64,000 bases of DNA from Taeniopygia guttata (Eukaryota > Chordata > Aves > Passeriformes > Estrildidae): the NCBI RefSeq assembly GCF_048771995.1, contig NC_133027.1, positions 99,818,501-99,882,500 on the forward strand, given 5' to 3'. A program made the position numbers and the translations under genes. The notes below the pieces were generated by a model, which saw nothing but the letters and a program-made list of their open reading frames with translations, was not told the DNA's origin and did no database searches. Positions 27,801 to 64,000 of this stretch are shown here, piece by piece; within the stretch, counting starts at the first letter, position 1, and each line of letters starts with the position of its first letter.

Positions 27801-27951
27801 GAATGGCCCGTTTTAAGCCTGCCTGCCTTCCTTCCCATCCTCCCTCCCTCTTCCAGGCTGCTCTCCCCCGCCGCCGCCCCTTCCCCCAGGGCAGCGGGCG
27901 CGCTCCGCCGTCTCCAGCCCGCGCAGGGCTCCGGTACCTGGCCTTGGGCAT
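9768..27951 (-). CDS. DYNC2LI1: DYNC2LI1, cytoplasmic dynein-2 light intermediate chain 1, complete
   Basis: DYNC2LI1 is a subunit of dynein-2, the motor that carries intraflagellar transport trains from ciliary tip to base. Thirteen coding exons join in frame to 1071 bases, 356 residues plus stop, against about 351 in human. Order: a short N-terminus with an acidic Asp run (residues 23-27); a Ras-like P-loop GNKNGGKT at 42-49; [63 protein letters not shown]; the C-terminal [16 protein letters not shown]; and [16 protein letters not shown]. Start: exon 1 holds only ATG CCC AAG GCC AG, which joins exon 2 to give MPKASDTLWD, matching the recalled human MPSETLWE. The promoter is a CpG island with an X-box, as expected of a cilia gene. 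No frame damage is seen. Confidence 0.97.
9834..15974. other. DYNC2LI1 intron 12 (6.1 kb): no gene seen
   Basis: This is the largest intron of the gene. It is AT-rich, with no CR1, RNA gene or long open frame that I recognise. The one structured element is the AT palindrome at 13535-13558. Confidence 0.6.
13529..13570. repeat. 24-bp perfect AT palindrome inside a 30-bp tandem duplication
   Basis: Bases 13535-13558 equal their own reverse complement (half-site GTTAATAATTAA). The flanking 12-mer CTGCTAGTTAAT occurs at 13529-13540 and again at 13559-13570. It lies in DYNC2LI1 intron 12. Confidence 0.85.
15975..16067 (-). CDS. DYNC2LI1: DYNC2LI1 exon 12
   Basis: The acceptor is ctccttttag and the donor is gtgtgtgg. 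It gives 31 in-frame codons: [20 protein letters not shown], then [11 protein letters not shown]. It corresponds to the human stretch KDPARDPQYAENEVDEMR. Confidence 0.94.
17242..17339 (-). CDS. DYNC2LI1: DYNC2LI1 exon 11
   Basis: The acceptor is tcctcag and the donor is gtaggg. After completing a split Gly codon it reads [20 protein letters not shown], then [12 protein letters not shown], a conserved C-terminal motif of the family. Confidence 0.95.
17467..17571. repeat. Direct repeat of about 38 bp, period about 67
   Basis: The segment at 17467-17505 recurs at 17534-17571, both holding CTCCTACCATGAAATGGG, with a few changes. It lies in intron 10 of DYNC2LI1. Confidence 0.85.
17780..17850 (-). 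CDS. DYNC2LI1: DYNC2LI1 exon 10
   Basis: The acceptor is ctgtttag and the donor is gttaga. It reads [20 protein letters not shown], then MSQI, against the human [21 protein letters not shown] type. It enters in phase 2 and leaves in phase 1. Confidence 0.94.
18203..18279 (-). CDS. DYNC2LI1: DYNC2LI1 exon 9
   Basis: The acceptor is catttag and the donor is gtaatt. It reads [20 protein letters not shown], then FGYDK, plus AG of a split Ser codon. [11 protein letters not shown] is identical to human as recalled. Confidence 0.95.
19751..19828 (-). CDS. DYNC2LI1: DYNC2LI1 exon 8
   Basis: The acceptor is ctttttcag and the donor is gtatgt. It gives 26 codons, [20 protein letters not shown], then YGASLV, a core strand-helix part of the GTPase-like fold. 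Confidence 0.95.
21159..21227 (-). CDS. DYNC2LI1: DYNC2LI1 exon 7
   Basis: The acceptor is tttttaatag and the donor is gtaagt. It gives 23 codons, [20 protein letters not shown], then IFH. IIGSKYD occupies the place of the NKxD guanine motif of small GTPases. Confidence 0.95.
23669..23855 (-). CDS. DYNC2LI1: DYNC2LI1 exon 6
   Basis: This is the largest exon (187 bp). The acceptor is atttaatag and the donor is gtgagt. It reads [20 protein letters not shown], then [14 protein letters not shown] and a helical stretch ending QRDHP. DLSKPN-LW is a family hallmark. Confidence 0.95.
25929..26017 (-). CDS. DYNC2LI1: DYNC2LI1 exon 5
   Basis: The acceptor is ctttttcag and the donor is gtaagt. It reads [20 protein letters not shown], then [15 protein letters not shown] corresponds to the switch-II region of Ras-like folds. 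Confidence 0.95.
26096..26165 (-). CDS. DYNC2LI1: DYNC2LI1 exon 4
   Basis: The acceptor is ttcctttag and the donor is gtgagt. It completes a split Arg codon and reads [20 protein letters not shown], then HNA. It matches the human [20 protein letters not shown] type. Confidence 0.95.
26541..26575 (-). CDS. DYNC2LI1: DYNC2LI1 exon 3 (35-bp micro-exon): second half of the P-loop
   Basis: The acceptor is aatttctag and the donor is gtatgt. It encodes [11 protein letters not shown] plus AG. The P-loop is split by the intron between its two Gly residues (GNKNG|GKTT). Confidence 0.94.
26975..27098 (-). CDS. DYNC2LI1: DYNC2LI1 exon 2: N-terminus and first half of the P-loop
   Basis: The acceptor is cttccaactag and the donor is gtaatc. 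It reads (S)[17 protein letters not shown], then five Asp codons, [29 protein letters not shown] starts the nucleotide-binding fold. Confidence 0.95.
27032..27046 (-). repeat. Coding GAT trinucleotide run (Asp x5) in DYNC2LI1
   Basis: Five GAT codons lie in a row in exon 2. The human protein as recalled has a mixed acidic stretch here, without an Asp run. Such pure runs often vary in length between individuals. Confidence 0.85.
27350..27490 (-). mobile_element. CR1 LINE 3' fragment, antisense to plus
   Basis: The plus strand reads GGTTGGAAAAGACCCCTGAG, ATCATC, CCAAC, ACACCACCAAGTCCA and AACACCTCCAGGGACGGT, then GGGCAGCCCA. This is the complement of the bird CR1 3' region. It is about 140 bp, truncated and diverged, in intron 1 of DYNC2LI1 beside the CpG island. 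Its high-coordinate edge is uncertain. Confidence 0.8.
27938..27951 (-). CDS. DYNC2LI1: DYNC2LI1 exon 1 coding part (14 bp)
   Basis: ATG CCC AAG GCC AG is followed by donor gtaccg. The frame joins exon 2 exactly to give MPKASDTLW. The start has G at -3 and C at +4, an adequate context. The exon is too short for ORF searches; it was found by extending the frame upstream of exon 2 into the CpG island. Confidence 0.88.
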
Positions 27952-27980
27952 CGCTGCGCGGGGCGCGGGCCCGGCGGCCC

Positions 27981-27994
27981 GTGGCCATGGGAAC
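27981..27994. promoter_or_regulatory. RFX X-box
   Basis: GTGGCCATGGGAAC fits the X-box consensus GTHNYYATRRNAAC at 13 of 14 positions and is nearly palindromic. It lies 30-43 bases upstream of the DYNC2LI1 ATG. RFX factors drive cilia genes, and the worm orthologue of this gene, xbx-1, is named for its X-box. Confidence 0.75.
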
Positions 27995-28002
27995 GGCGCG
28001 GG

Positions 28003-28021
28003 GCACGCCGGGAGCTGTAGT
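28003..28021 (-). promoter_or_regulatory. ZNF143/THAP11 (SBS/M4)-type promoter element
   Basis: The minus strand reads ACTACAGCTCCCGGCGTGC, close to the classic ACTACAATTCCCAGCATGC element found near the start sites of many vertebrate CpG promoters. It is about 52 bases upstream of the ATG. Confidence 0.75.
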
Positions 28022-28040
28022 TCCGCGGGGGCCCAGCCCG

Positions 28041-28335
28041 CCCTCAGCGGCAGGGGCCGTGCGGCCGTTCCAGCCGGGCCTGGCCCGGTCTCCTTCCCCA
28101 GGGACCCGCGGCCGCCCTCAGGGGCAGGGGCCGTGCGGCGTTCCAGCCGGGTCTGGCCCGGTCTCCTTCCCCAGGGACCCGCGGCCGCCCTCAGGGGCAG
28201 GGGCCGAGCGGCCGTTCCAGCCGGGCCTGGCCCTGTCTCCTTCCCCAGGGACCCGCGGCCGCCCTCAGGGGCAGGGGCCGTGCGGCCGTTCCAGCCGGGC
28301 CTGGCCCTGTCTCCTTCCCCAGGGACCCGCGGCCG
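28041..28335. repeat. GC-rich minisatellite, four 73-74 bp copies
   Basis: Copies lie at 28041-28114, 28115-28187, 28188-28261 and 28262-28335. Each starts CCCTCAGSGGCAGGGGCC and ends AGGGACCCGCGGCCG. Copies differ at only a few positions; copy 2 lacks one base. The array sits just upstream of the DYNC2LI1 promoter motifs. Open frames through it on the plus strand are a by-product of composition. Confidence 0.95.
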
Positions 28336-28659
28336 TCGGTGTGCTCAGGGTTCCCACGCCTCGGTACTGGTGCGAGTGTGAGGGCGCTCGGGAGGATCTC
28401 GACTGTAGCCGCTCTTGTGAGGGGACAAAATACTCCAGCCGTGCAGGAAGCCGGGGATAATAAACAGCACCTCCGGGAGTCTTATTTGACCTCGGCCTTA
28501 AGCGCTGGCTCCTGATAAACTCCAGGTCCCTCAGTGAGCTGTGTTACAAGTGCGGGGAGTGAAGCGAGGCCTGAGTAGTTCCCGCTCCCTGTGAAATGCT
28601 GTGTAACACACAGTAAGTGTAGTTACTCTACAAAAATTATTGTGTAATTATTTTATTGT

Positions 28660-29079
28660 CCAGCGGAGGGCAACGAGGGTGGGTGAGGGACTGGAGCATC
28701 TCTCAGGAGGATAGGCTGAGGGAGCTGGGCCTGTCCAGCTTCGAGGAGATGCGACTGAGAGGGAACCTCATCAATGTCTGTCAGTGCCTGAAGGGCTCTG
28801 CTCACTGGTGCTGAGCAAAAGCACAAGAGGCAATGGGCAGAAACTGATACACAGAAATTTCCACCTGAACATGAGTAAGAACTTTACTGTGCAGGTGATG
28901 TAGCACTGGAACTGATTGTGCACTGAGGCTGTGGAGTCTCCCTCACTGGAAATCTTCAGGAACCATCTGCACACAATCCTCTGCCATGGGCTCTGGGATG
29001 ACCCTGCTTGAGCAGGGAGTTTGGACCAGATGACCAACTGTGGTCCCTTCCAGCCTGACCCATTCTGGGTTTCTGTGAC
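28660..29079 (+). mobile_element. CR1 LINE 3' fragment
   Basis: It opens CAGCGGAGGGCAACGAGGGT, runs through GGCTGAGGGAGCTGGGCC, CTGAGAGGGAACCTCATCAA and CAGTGCCTGAAGGGCT, and ends GGTCCCTTCCAGCC with TTCTGTGA. These are landmarks of the bird CR1 ORF2 end and 3' UTR. It is about 420 bp, 5'-truncated, with small indels and no intact reading frame. Confidence 0.9.
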
Positions 29080-32000
29080 TTCGTAGTTACAAGGGGCATA
29101 CAAAGTAAAACACTGTAACAAACATGGACTGGATTATTTCAAATAAGATTACCAAAAACCAAGTCCAAAAATGCTGGGCTTGGATTAGAAAGTAGGATTT
29201 AAATGGTGCAGTAAAGCAGCAGGATGGCCCTGAGTATGAAAGGGGCATAGGATGTAGGTGAACCCAACAAGTTTAAAATGTCCTACATCAGAGAAGTGGC
29301 CCAAAATTCAGGACAGCAATTACAGCTCTCTTCTGTAGCTGAAGAGCTGATTTGTATATTGAGAGAGTGGAGACAGAAAAACCTGACTAAAATAATTGTT
29401 GTCTGTTTGATCAAAGCCAGGAAAATGGCCTCATTCATAATGATTAACTCAGATTTCATTTTAACTGTTCCTTCTTCCTTACCCAAAGAAGGCTGAGTAT
29501 CCTAACACTGACCCTAAGTAATGTTCATTCTTTAAATAAGTTTTTTTCCCCTAAATTTAGCTTGCATAATCACGCTGTTTCAGTTCCGGGAGCCTTTATA
29601 TGGCTATTTTTGTTATTTTAATTACTTCCAGGTTTTTGCATGCAAAATTACCAGGAATTTGCTAACCTCCTATGGAAACCATGTTCTTGCTAATTAAAAT
29701 CTAGAAATAAACTTAATTATGTAGTGTTATACATTGCAGATCATGCTGATATCTGTCTAAGTGAATTTCTTTCATAAAATTCAGTTCAACAGAACACTTC
29801 TGATATCTTGGTATATATATTAAGCCAGTGCTGATCTGTAGTCAGCATCTAGAGGTAGCAAAATCCCTGGACAAAGCTGCTCTTGCTCTGTCAAAGAGAG
29901 CAAAACTATGGTGGGAATTGCTCCTGGCACTATGACCTATGCAGGCATTACTGCAATGATGACAGTACAAAAAGTGAAATATTTTTGGTGATTTACTCAC
30001 CGTCAGAGGTGGCATATCTGGAAGATGCTGCAGTACAGATCTGAGCACAATAAAAGTGTGTACAGTTAGTAAATGTACTGAAACCCAATCTGGAATTTAA
30101 ATTGGAGTTTTCAGTGTTTTATATTTCAACTTTCTGTGCTTCTTTTGTCCTAATAAACTTTAAAGAATACCCAAAACAATACACACACACAACTTCCCCC
30201 CCCCCCCCAATTCAGTATTACTGAGTTACTTATCATAGTTAAAATTAACTCAAACTAATGGATTGCACTAAGCTGTATGGATATTAAAGCTCTACCTAAA
30301 GCTTTAAGTGGTGCATTCCTTTATGCAAGAACGATTTTCTTCCTTCAGGAACCATTAAAACCTATGAAAACTGGTAGTCTGACAAAGAACTTCAACACCA
30401 AATACCTATCAGCCTTCTTTCATAGGGAAATATATACTTTTATTTCAAAGTTAAACAAAATTTAAATATAAAATAACAAAACTCATTAAACTTATGTATT
30501 GTATTAAAACCTTAAAGCTTTATCCTTTGCCTGGTGTGCTACAGGAGTAAACAGGTCTTGCTTCTAGAAGTCAGCTGTTCTCTTGCTAATACTGCTGCTC
30601 AAAAATTGACAAGGCAAAGTGAAGTTCAAGTAATATATTAATTTATATTGCATTCCAAATAGTCTTTTCAAAGCAGTGTGATTGTTTATACAGACATTTA
30701 CCAGTGTTTTTTCATTATCAGATTCATTGATCATTTACACAGATTGTTGATCTGACCACTAACTCAAAGCAAGCACGAAAGGTATTCTAAAGTTCATGGT
30801 AGAAGGTGAAGTCTCCTTGCATGTGCTAACATATTACTCTCATTCTGCCAATATTTTTACAACCTAGGTTCTGCAAGCTTTGAGCATAGGAAGTTTTCCA
30901 GCAACAGTCCCAGAAGCTGCTGCTCATTTGACAGCTCCCACAGTATCATCACTGCTGAGGTGAGAAAGGTCAGGTTCCTGCCTGGGCTTTAGTCATGGGT
31001 TAGGTAGCACAGTATGAATTTCTTTGCTGGGTGACTTAAGGGTATGACTGAGATGTGGATCACTCATGAGACTTGGGCTGGTGGGGGAGGCAGAACAGAT
31101 TATCTGCTTGGACTGTGAAATTTACAGCCTTGCTGGCTTGCATTGTGTGGTATTCTTTAAGTAGCTCTGGAGCTTGATTACCATGGAGCAAGGCCCTGAG
31201 ATTTGCAGAGCTGTGTTTGGAAGTGTGCTTGCATGTGGATGGGACTCCACTTGCTGACCCTGTCACCTTGAAGGGAAGTGTCTGCTGAGGTTACTGTCAC
31301 TACAGAAACCTCACTCTTGCTAATCAAACTGGAAGCAGCTCCCATTGTTTAGCACAGTGTTGTCACGGTAACTGTGAGTGCATTTATTTCATAAAATAAG
31401 ACATCATTTCTGGTCATTTGAGTGTGTGGGATTAATGGTGACCTATAACGAGCAGTTAGTAAGTCTGAAAAGTCATGCCAAAAAAAGGGAACTAATGCAT
31501 GAATTGGTTTTGATTACAATGATGTAGAGACATACTGCAGCAGCAAGAGCTCAACAGAAAAAGCAAAGCAGTGTCTAGAGTTTCTTACCCAAAGGCAGGC
31601 AGGAAGGTCATACTCTGCTTCATAGACTGTACATGGCTTTATTAAACAACTGTTTGTAATGTTAATGAAACCTCCAAATGGGTGCATCAGCTGTTTGTAA
31701 TTTTTATCATGTCTCAAAATTCAACAAAGATTTTAAAAACTACATTATCAAGCTCACTAGCAAAATGCTCCACTTTTTTTCCCTTCTAATAACAAAAGGT
31801 GATCTGCCACATTCATTGGAAACTGGACAGTTAGGGAAGACTATTAGTTGGAGTATTCCAGGTTATTATAATTTCATGATTACAATAAGACTTTTGTGTT
31901 TGTAAATTGAAGTTTTTAATCATATTTGAAAAGCTTTATACTGTGACCTAACTGATGCAGTAACATATATTTATAAACACCCTTAACTTCTCAAATCTGA

Positions 32001-33200
32001 AAGTTAATTATTCTGCTGATTGCAAAGGGGTGTTACTTCCTAAATTAATTTCACCATGGGATCTGTATCACTTCCCATGGGGTGCAACACAAGAAGTAAT
32101 GCTGCTGGTCTCTTGTAGCTCCCAAGATACTTCCCTGGATGATGGCAGGGGACTGGCTGCCTAGGAGGAGGTAAAACCTCCTGCTGCTGGCCCTGTCTCA
32201 TGGGAAGAGAAGGGCCTAGTGCTCCAACAACCACCACCAAAGGGTGGAAGTTACCAGGAAGCCCTTTCCACCTTGAAAAAGTAAAAGCATCTGGATATAG
32301 TGTGTGTGTTGTTTGGTTGTAATTTTCAAGAGGAAGCACTGGCCTGTAGTACCATTCATCAAGTAGTGCTTGAGTCCTGTGGATTTCAGTAGCTGTGGCA
32401 GGACACTGAGAGCTTTTTAAAGAGCCAGCTTGCCTGTCTGCCTTTCCCCTTTTTAAGACCATATTCTCTTCATGGCCTGTATCTCCCTTCCAATCTAGCA
32501 GGGAGTATCCTGCTAGATTGGCAAAAATACCTTTTTTAACAGAGGGCAAAAATACCTTTTCTCTCAGTATGAGCATTTGAAATGTTTACAGAACACAAAA
32601 TAGATTTTTCATTGTAAAATTACTTCAGTTTAAGTAATAATCAAAAAAAAAAAAAACCCAAAAAAACCAATGAGGACTGACTGTAAGGGATTATTGATCC
32701 ATTATCATTAACGTGAGCCAAAGTAGAAACTGTAAGATGTCCATGAATCAGTAATTTATGTTTTAGGTTTTAGTACCTTCTTCATGGTTGTACCTAAATT
32801 ACCTATGAGAGTATGGTGCTGATCCATTTCAGAGCCTGCAGAAGTGGTTTATTTGCACTGGAACAAAAAAAGAGAGGACTGGAAGAAAACCAATGGATGT
32901 AATTTCTATACATTTGACCTATGTAGCACTGAGGCTTGCACCTGAAAAAGGCAACTGGAAAGTGCTCCTAGGTCCAATAGTGCAGATGCAGCAGCATGTC
33001 TTCAGTGTGCAAGAACATTATATTAGTAATATAATAGGAAATGTATAGATACAAATTAAAAACAAGAAGTAAATATTATTCTGACTCAATGTATATACAT
33101 AATACATACTGTACATGGATTTTAGCTCTGCAAGTTTACTCACAACATCAACATTTCAGTCAAATGTTTCAGTTGTTCTTGTGTTTTGAATTGTGAGTCA
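29080..33200. other. Intergenic DNA between DYNC2LI1 and PLEKHH2
   Basis: No gene is recognised. Present are an AC run followed by 13 C at about 30181-30208, a perfect hairpin at 32490-32521, a short tandem copy of GGCAAAAATACCTTTT at about 32520-32562, and a minus-strand open frame at 32040-32576 that I judge to be chance. Confidence 0.55.
32490..32521. repeat. Perfect 13-bp inverted repeat, 6-base loop
   Basis: CCAATCTAGCAGG at 32490-32502 is the exact reverse complement of CCTGCTAGATTGG at 32509-32521, with loop GAGTAT. It would fold as a DNA cruciform or an RNA hairpin on either strand. No known family is recognised. Confidence 0.9.
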
Positions 33201-33215
33201 TTCTTGCCATTGTAT

Positions 33216-33330
33216 TTTATTATTATTCTGGATTAAAGGAGAAATTAGGTACAGTTAACAATACTGTACTAAATACAGTGCCTATCCAATTTAGATTTTT
33301 TTCAAAAGGCTGGAGCAGAGAAGGTTTATT
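33216..33330 (-). terminator. PLEKHH2 poly(A) signals (candidates)
   Basis: On the minus strand AATAAA occurs at 33330-33325 and again at 33221-33216. These are the first canonical signals past the PLEKHH2 stop and imply a 3' UTR of about 0.65-0.78 kb. Which one is used cannot be told. Confidence 0.5.
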
Positions 33331-33988
33331 TAGAAATTTACCAGACCAAGGCTGAAGATTTGCCAAGTAAAACAGCTGTATAACAAAGGCTAGAGTGTAG
33401 CATGGGAATACTCTTTAAATTTGTAATAGTTACATGATGTGCTTATGTGTTTGGTTTTTTTCAAAGGAGAAACAATTATACACAATTTGTTCCTTTTAGT
33501 CCCATGATACTTGTATTGCAAATAAGGATGGTGCTGGAAGTGAAGAGTATTTTGTATTTGACTGCTTTTCTAAACAAAAATTCCTTTTCAAAATGAAAGT
33601 TATAAAACTGGTGTAATTTTGAAAAACAGATGAAGAGTTGAAGACAGTTTGGTCCCTGAGTAGATATCTGTAAAACTGTAACATCTATACAGTTTTTTCC
33701 AATGACACCTTTCTCCATCATTATAAACATATATTTTTTTCTGAGCTGTAGGCACAAAAGCCACCCCCAGTAAATCATAACCCTTAAACTAACTCATAAT
33801 CTCTTCAATTAAGGCCAAAGCTTTAATTTAAGGACTACTCCTGTTATATACAACTGAATGAATGTAAACCTGTCCACTTTTCCTTTTGTTTATGGAGCTC
33901 CTTATGCTCTACATCTTGTACATCAGAAGGTTTTGAGTCCATGTAGAAACCCTCTAACAAGGATGCATTATCCTGATACATAATCCTT

Positions 33989-63619
<29,631 letters not shown>

Positions 63620-63686
63620 CTAAAAGCATATAAATGTAATCTCATCCATTGGTGAAACAAATCTTAAAAGTCATTACATCTTTTAC

Positions 63687-63876
63687 CTTTTCTCTGAATT
63701 TCTGCTTATCTAAGGATGGAGCTAGTTCAAATAATAATCTCCTCTCTGCTAATTCTCTAAATACCAGTCTAGGCATCTCTTTATTCTGAACAACTGAATT
63801 CCCTGCAATAATTATTTGCTCAATTCTGTCAAAATCATTGCCCCAACCAAGCAAACCCATGACTGCTTTAAAAATC
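63687..63876 (-). other. Unidentified exon-like open segment, 63 codons
   Basis: On the minus strand, between acceptor-like ttatttattaag and donor gtaaaag, one frame is open for 63 codons. It includes an ATG in strong context (63860-63858, GTCATGG) and reads MGLLGWGNDFDRIEQIIIAG, then VVQNKEMPRLVFRELAERRL and APSLDKQKFREK. It ends in phase 0 and could splice in frame to exon 63538-63619. It does not match the human PLEKHH2 sequence I recall at this place, which is KIKEWVTVKL-like. It could be an alternative first exon, a fragment of another gene, or chance. Confidence 0.3.
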
Positions 63877-64000
63877 CTTAATAAATAAGAGAAAAAGAAA
63901 ACTGCATTTGTGTTTTAATAAAAGCAGAAGGCTAGAATTACAAACTGCTGTGCCACTTAGCAAAACCAGAATGAGGAATGCTGATCCTAATGCCTCCTTA

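Larger units (their letters stand above)
27530..28480. promoter_or_regulatory. CpG island and promoter of DYNC2LI1
   Basis: This is the only strongly GC- and CpG-rich stretch of the window. It covers the first exon and upstream DNA of DYNC2LI1 and holds the X-box, the ZNF143/THAP11-like site and the minisatellite. There is no TATA box, so initiation is probably dispersed. Edges are judged by eye. Confidence 0.8.

Noticed and set aside
27803..28460. Two overlapping plus-strand open frames (192 and 159 codons) rich in Pro, Gly, Ala and Arg
   Set aside because: They come from the GC-rich minisatellite, whose 74-bp unit is not a multiple of three and stays open by composition. There is no domain, no splice pattern and no match to known protein. 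The strand is opposite to DYNC2LI1.
27971..28480. A divergent gene sharing the DYNC2LI1 CpG island on the plus strand
   Set aside because: No coding exon with a matching donor is seen on the plus strand between 28.0 and 33 kb, and human synteny as recalled has none.
28660..29121. 116-codon minus-strand frame over the CR1 at 28.7-29.1 kb
   Set aside because: It is antisense to a degenerate CR1 3' end, where no protein is expected.
32040..32576. 178-codon minus-strand open frame between the genes
   Set aside because: No family resemblance, no splice context, and it runs across the intergenic hairpin. It is not the PLEKHH2 last exon, which was found at 33989-34171. Chance is most likely, though a protein search would settle it.

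Overview
The window is nuclear DNA of a vertebrate, almost certainly a bird. Three long multi-exon genes with GT-AG introns are present, introns are compact and AT-rich, the one CpG island sits at a gene start, and the only recognisable interspersed repeats are chicken-repeat-1 (CR1) LINE 3' ends with wording typical of neoavian genomes. I cannot name the order or species. Gene identities come from recalled human protein sequences, so they rest on family knowledge rather than on a database search.

Layout. 1-7665 (+): the last six coding exons of ABCG5, half of the ABCG5/ABCG8 sterol exporter; the window opens inside an exon. 7666-9767: a 2.1 kb tail-to-tail gap shared by the 3' UTRs of ABCG5 and DYNC2LI1, with a near-palindromic poly(A) signal usable on both strands. 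9768-27951 (-): complete DYNC2LI1, the light intermediate chain of the dynein-2 motor of cilia, 13 coding exons and 356 residues. About 27.5-28.5 kb: its CpG-island promoter, with an RFX X-box, a ZNF143/THAP11-type element, a possible overlapping upstream ORF and a four-copy 74-bp GC-rich minisatellite. 28.66-33.2 kb: intergenic, with one CR1 and no recognised gene. 33989-63619 (-): 25 coding exons (1360 residues) of PLEKHH2, covering the end of the N-terminal coiled coil, a long Ser-rich region, two PH domains, MyTH4 and FERM. Its first exons lie beyond 64000.

Gene order and orientation (ABCG5 facing DYNC2LI1, with PLEKHH2 upstream of DYNC2LI1 on the same strand) match human 2p21 as I recall it. 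The three genes do not form a functional unit: sterol transport, intraflagellar transport and actin-associated scaffolding are separate jobs. All 44 exon junctions were checked for phase; the reading frame is unbroken in all three genes and no pseudogene decay was seen.

I did not find a new biological system. The best leads are the DYNC2LI1 promoter architecture, an unidentified 63-codon exon-like ORF at 63687-63876 inside PLEKHH2, a tandem repeat that copies a PLEKHH2 splice donor, and a perfect 13-bp hairpin in the intergenic region.
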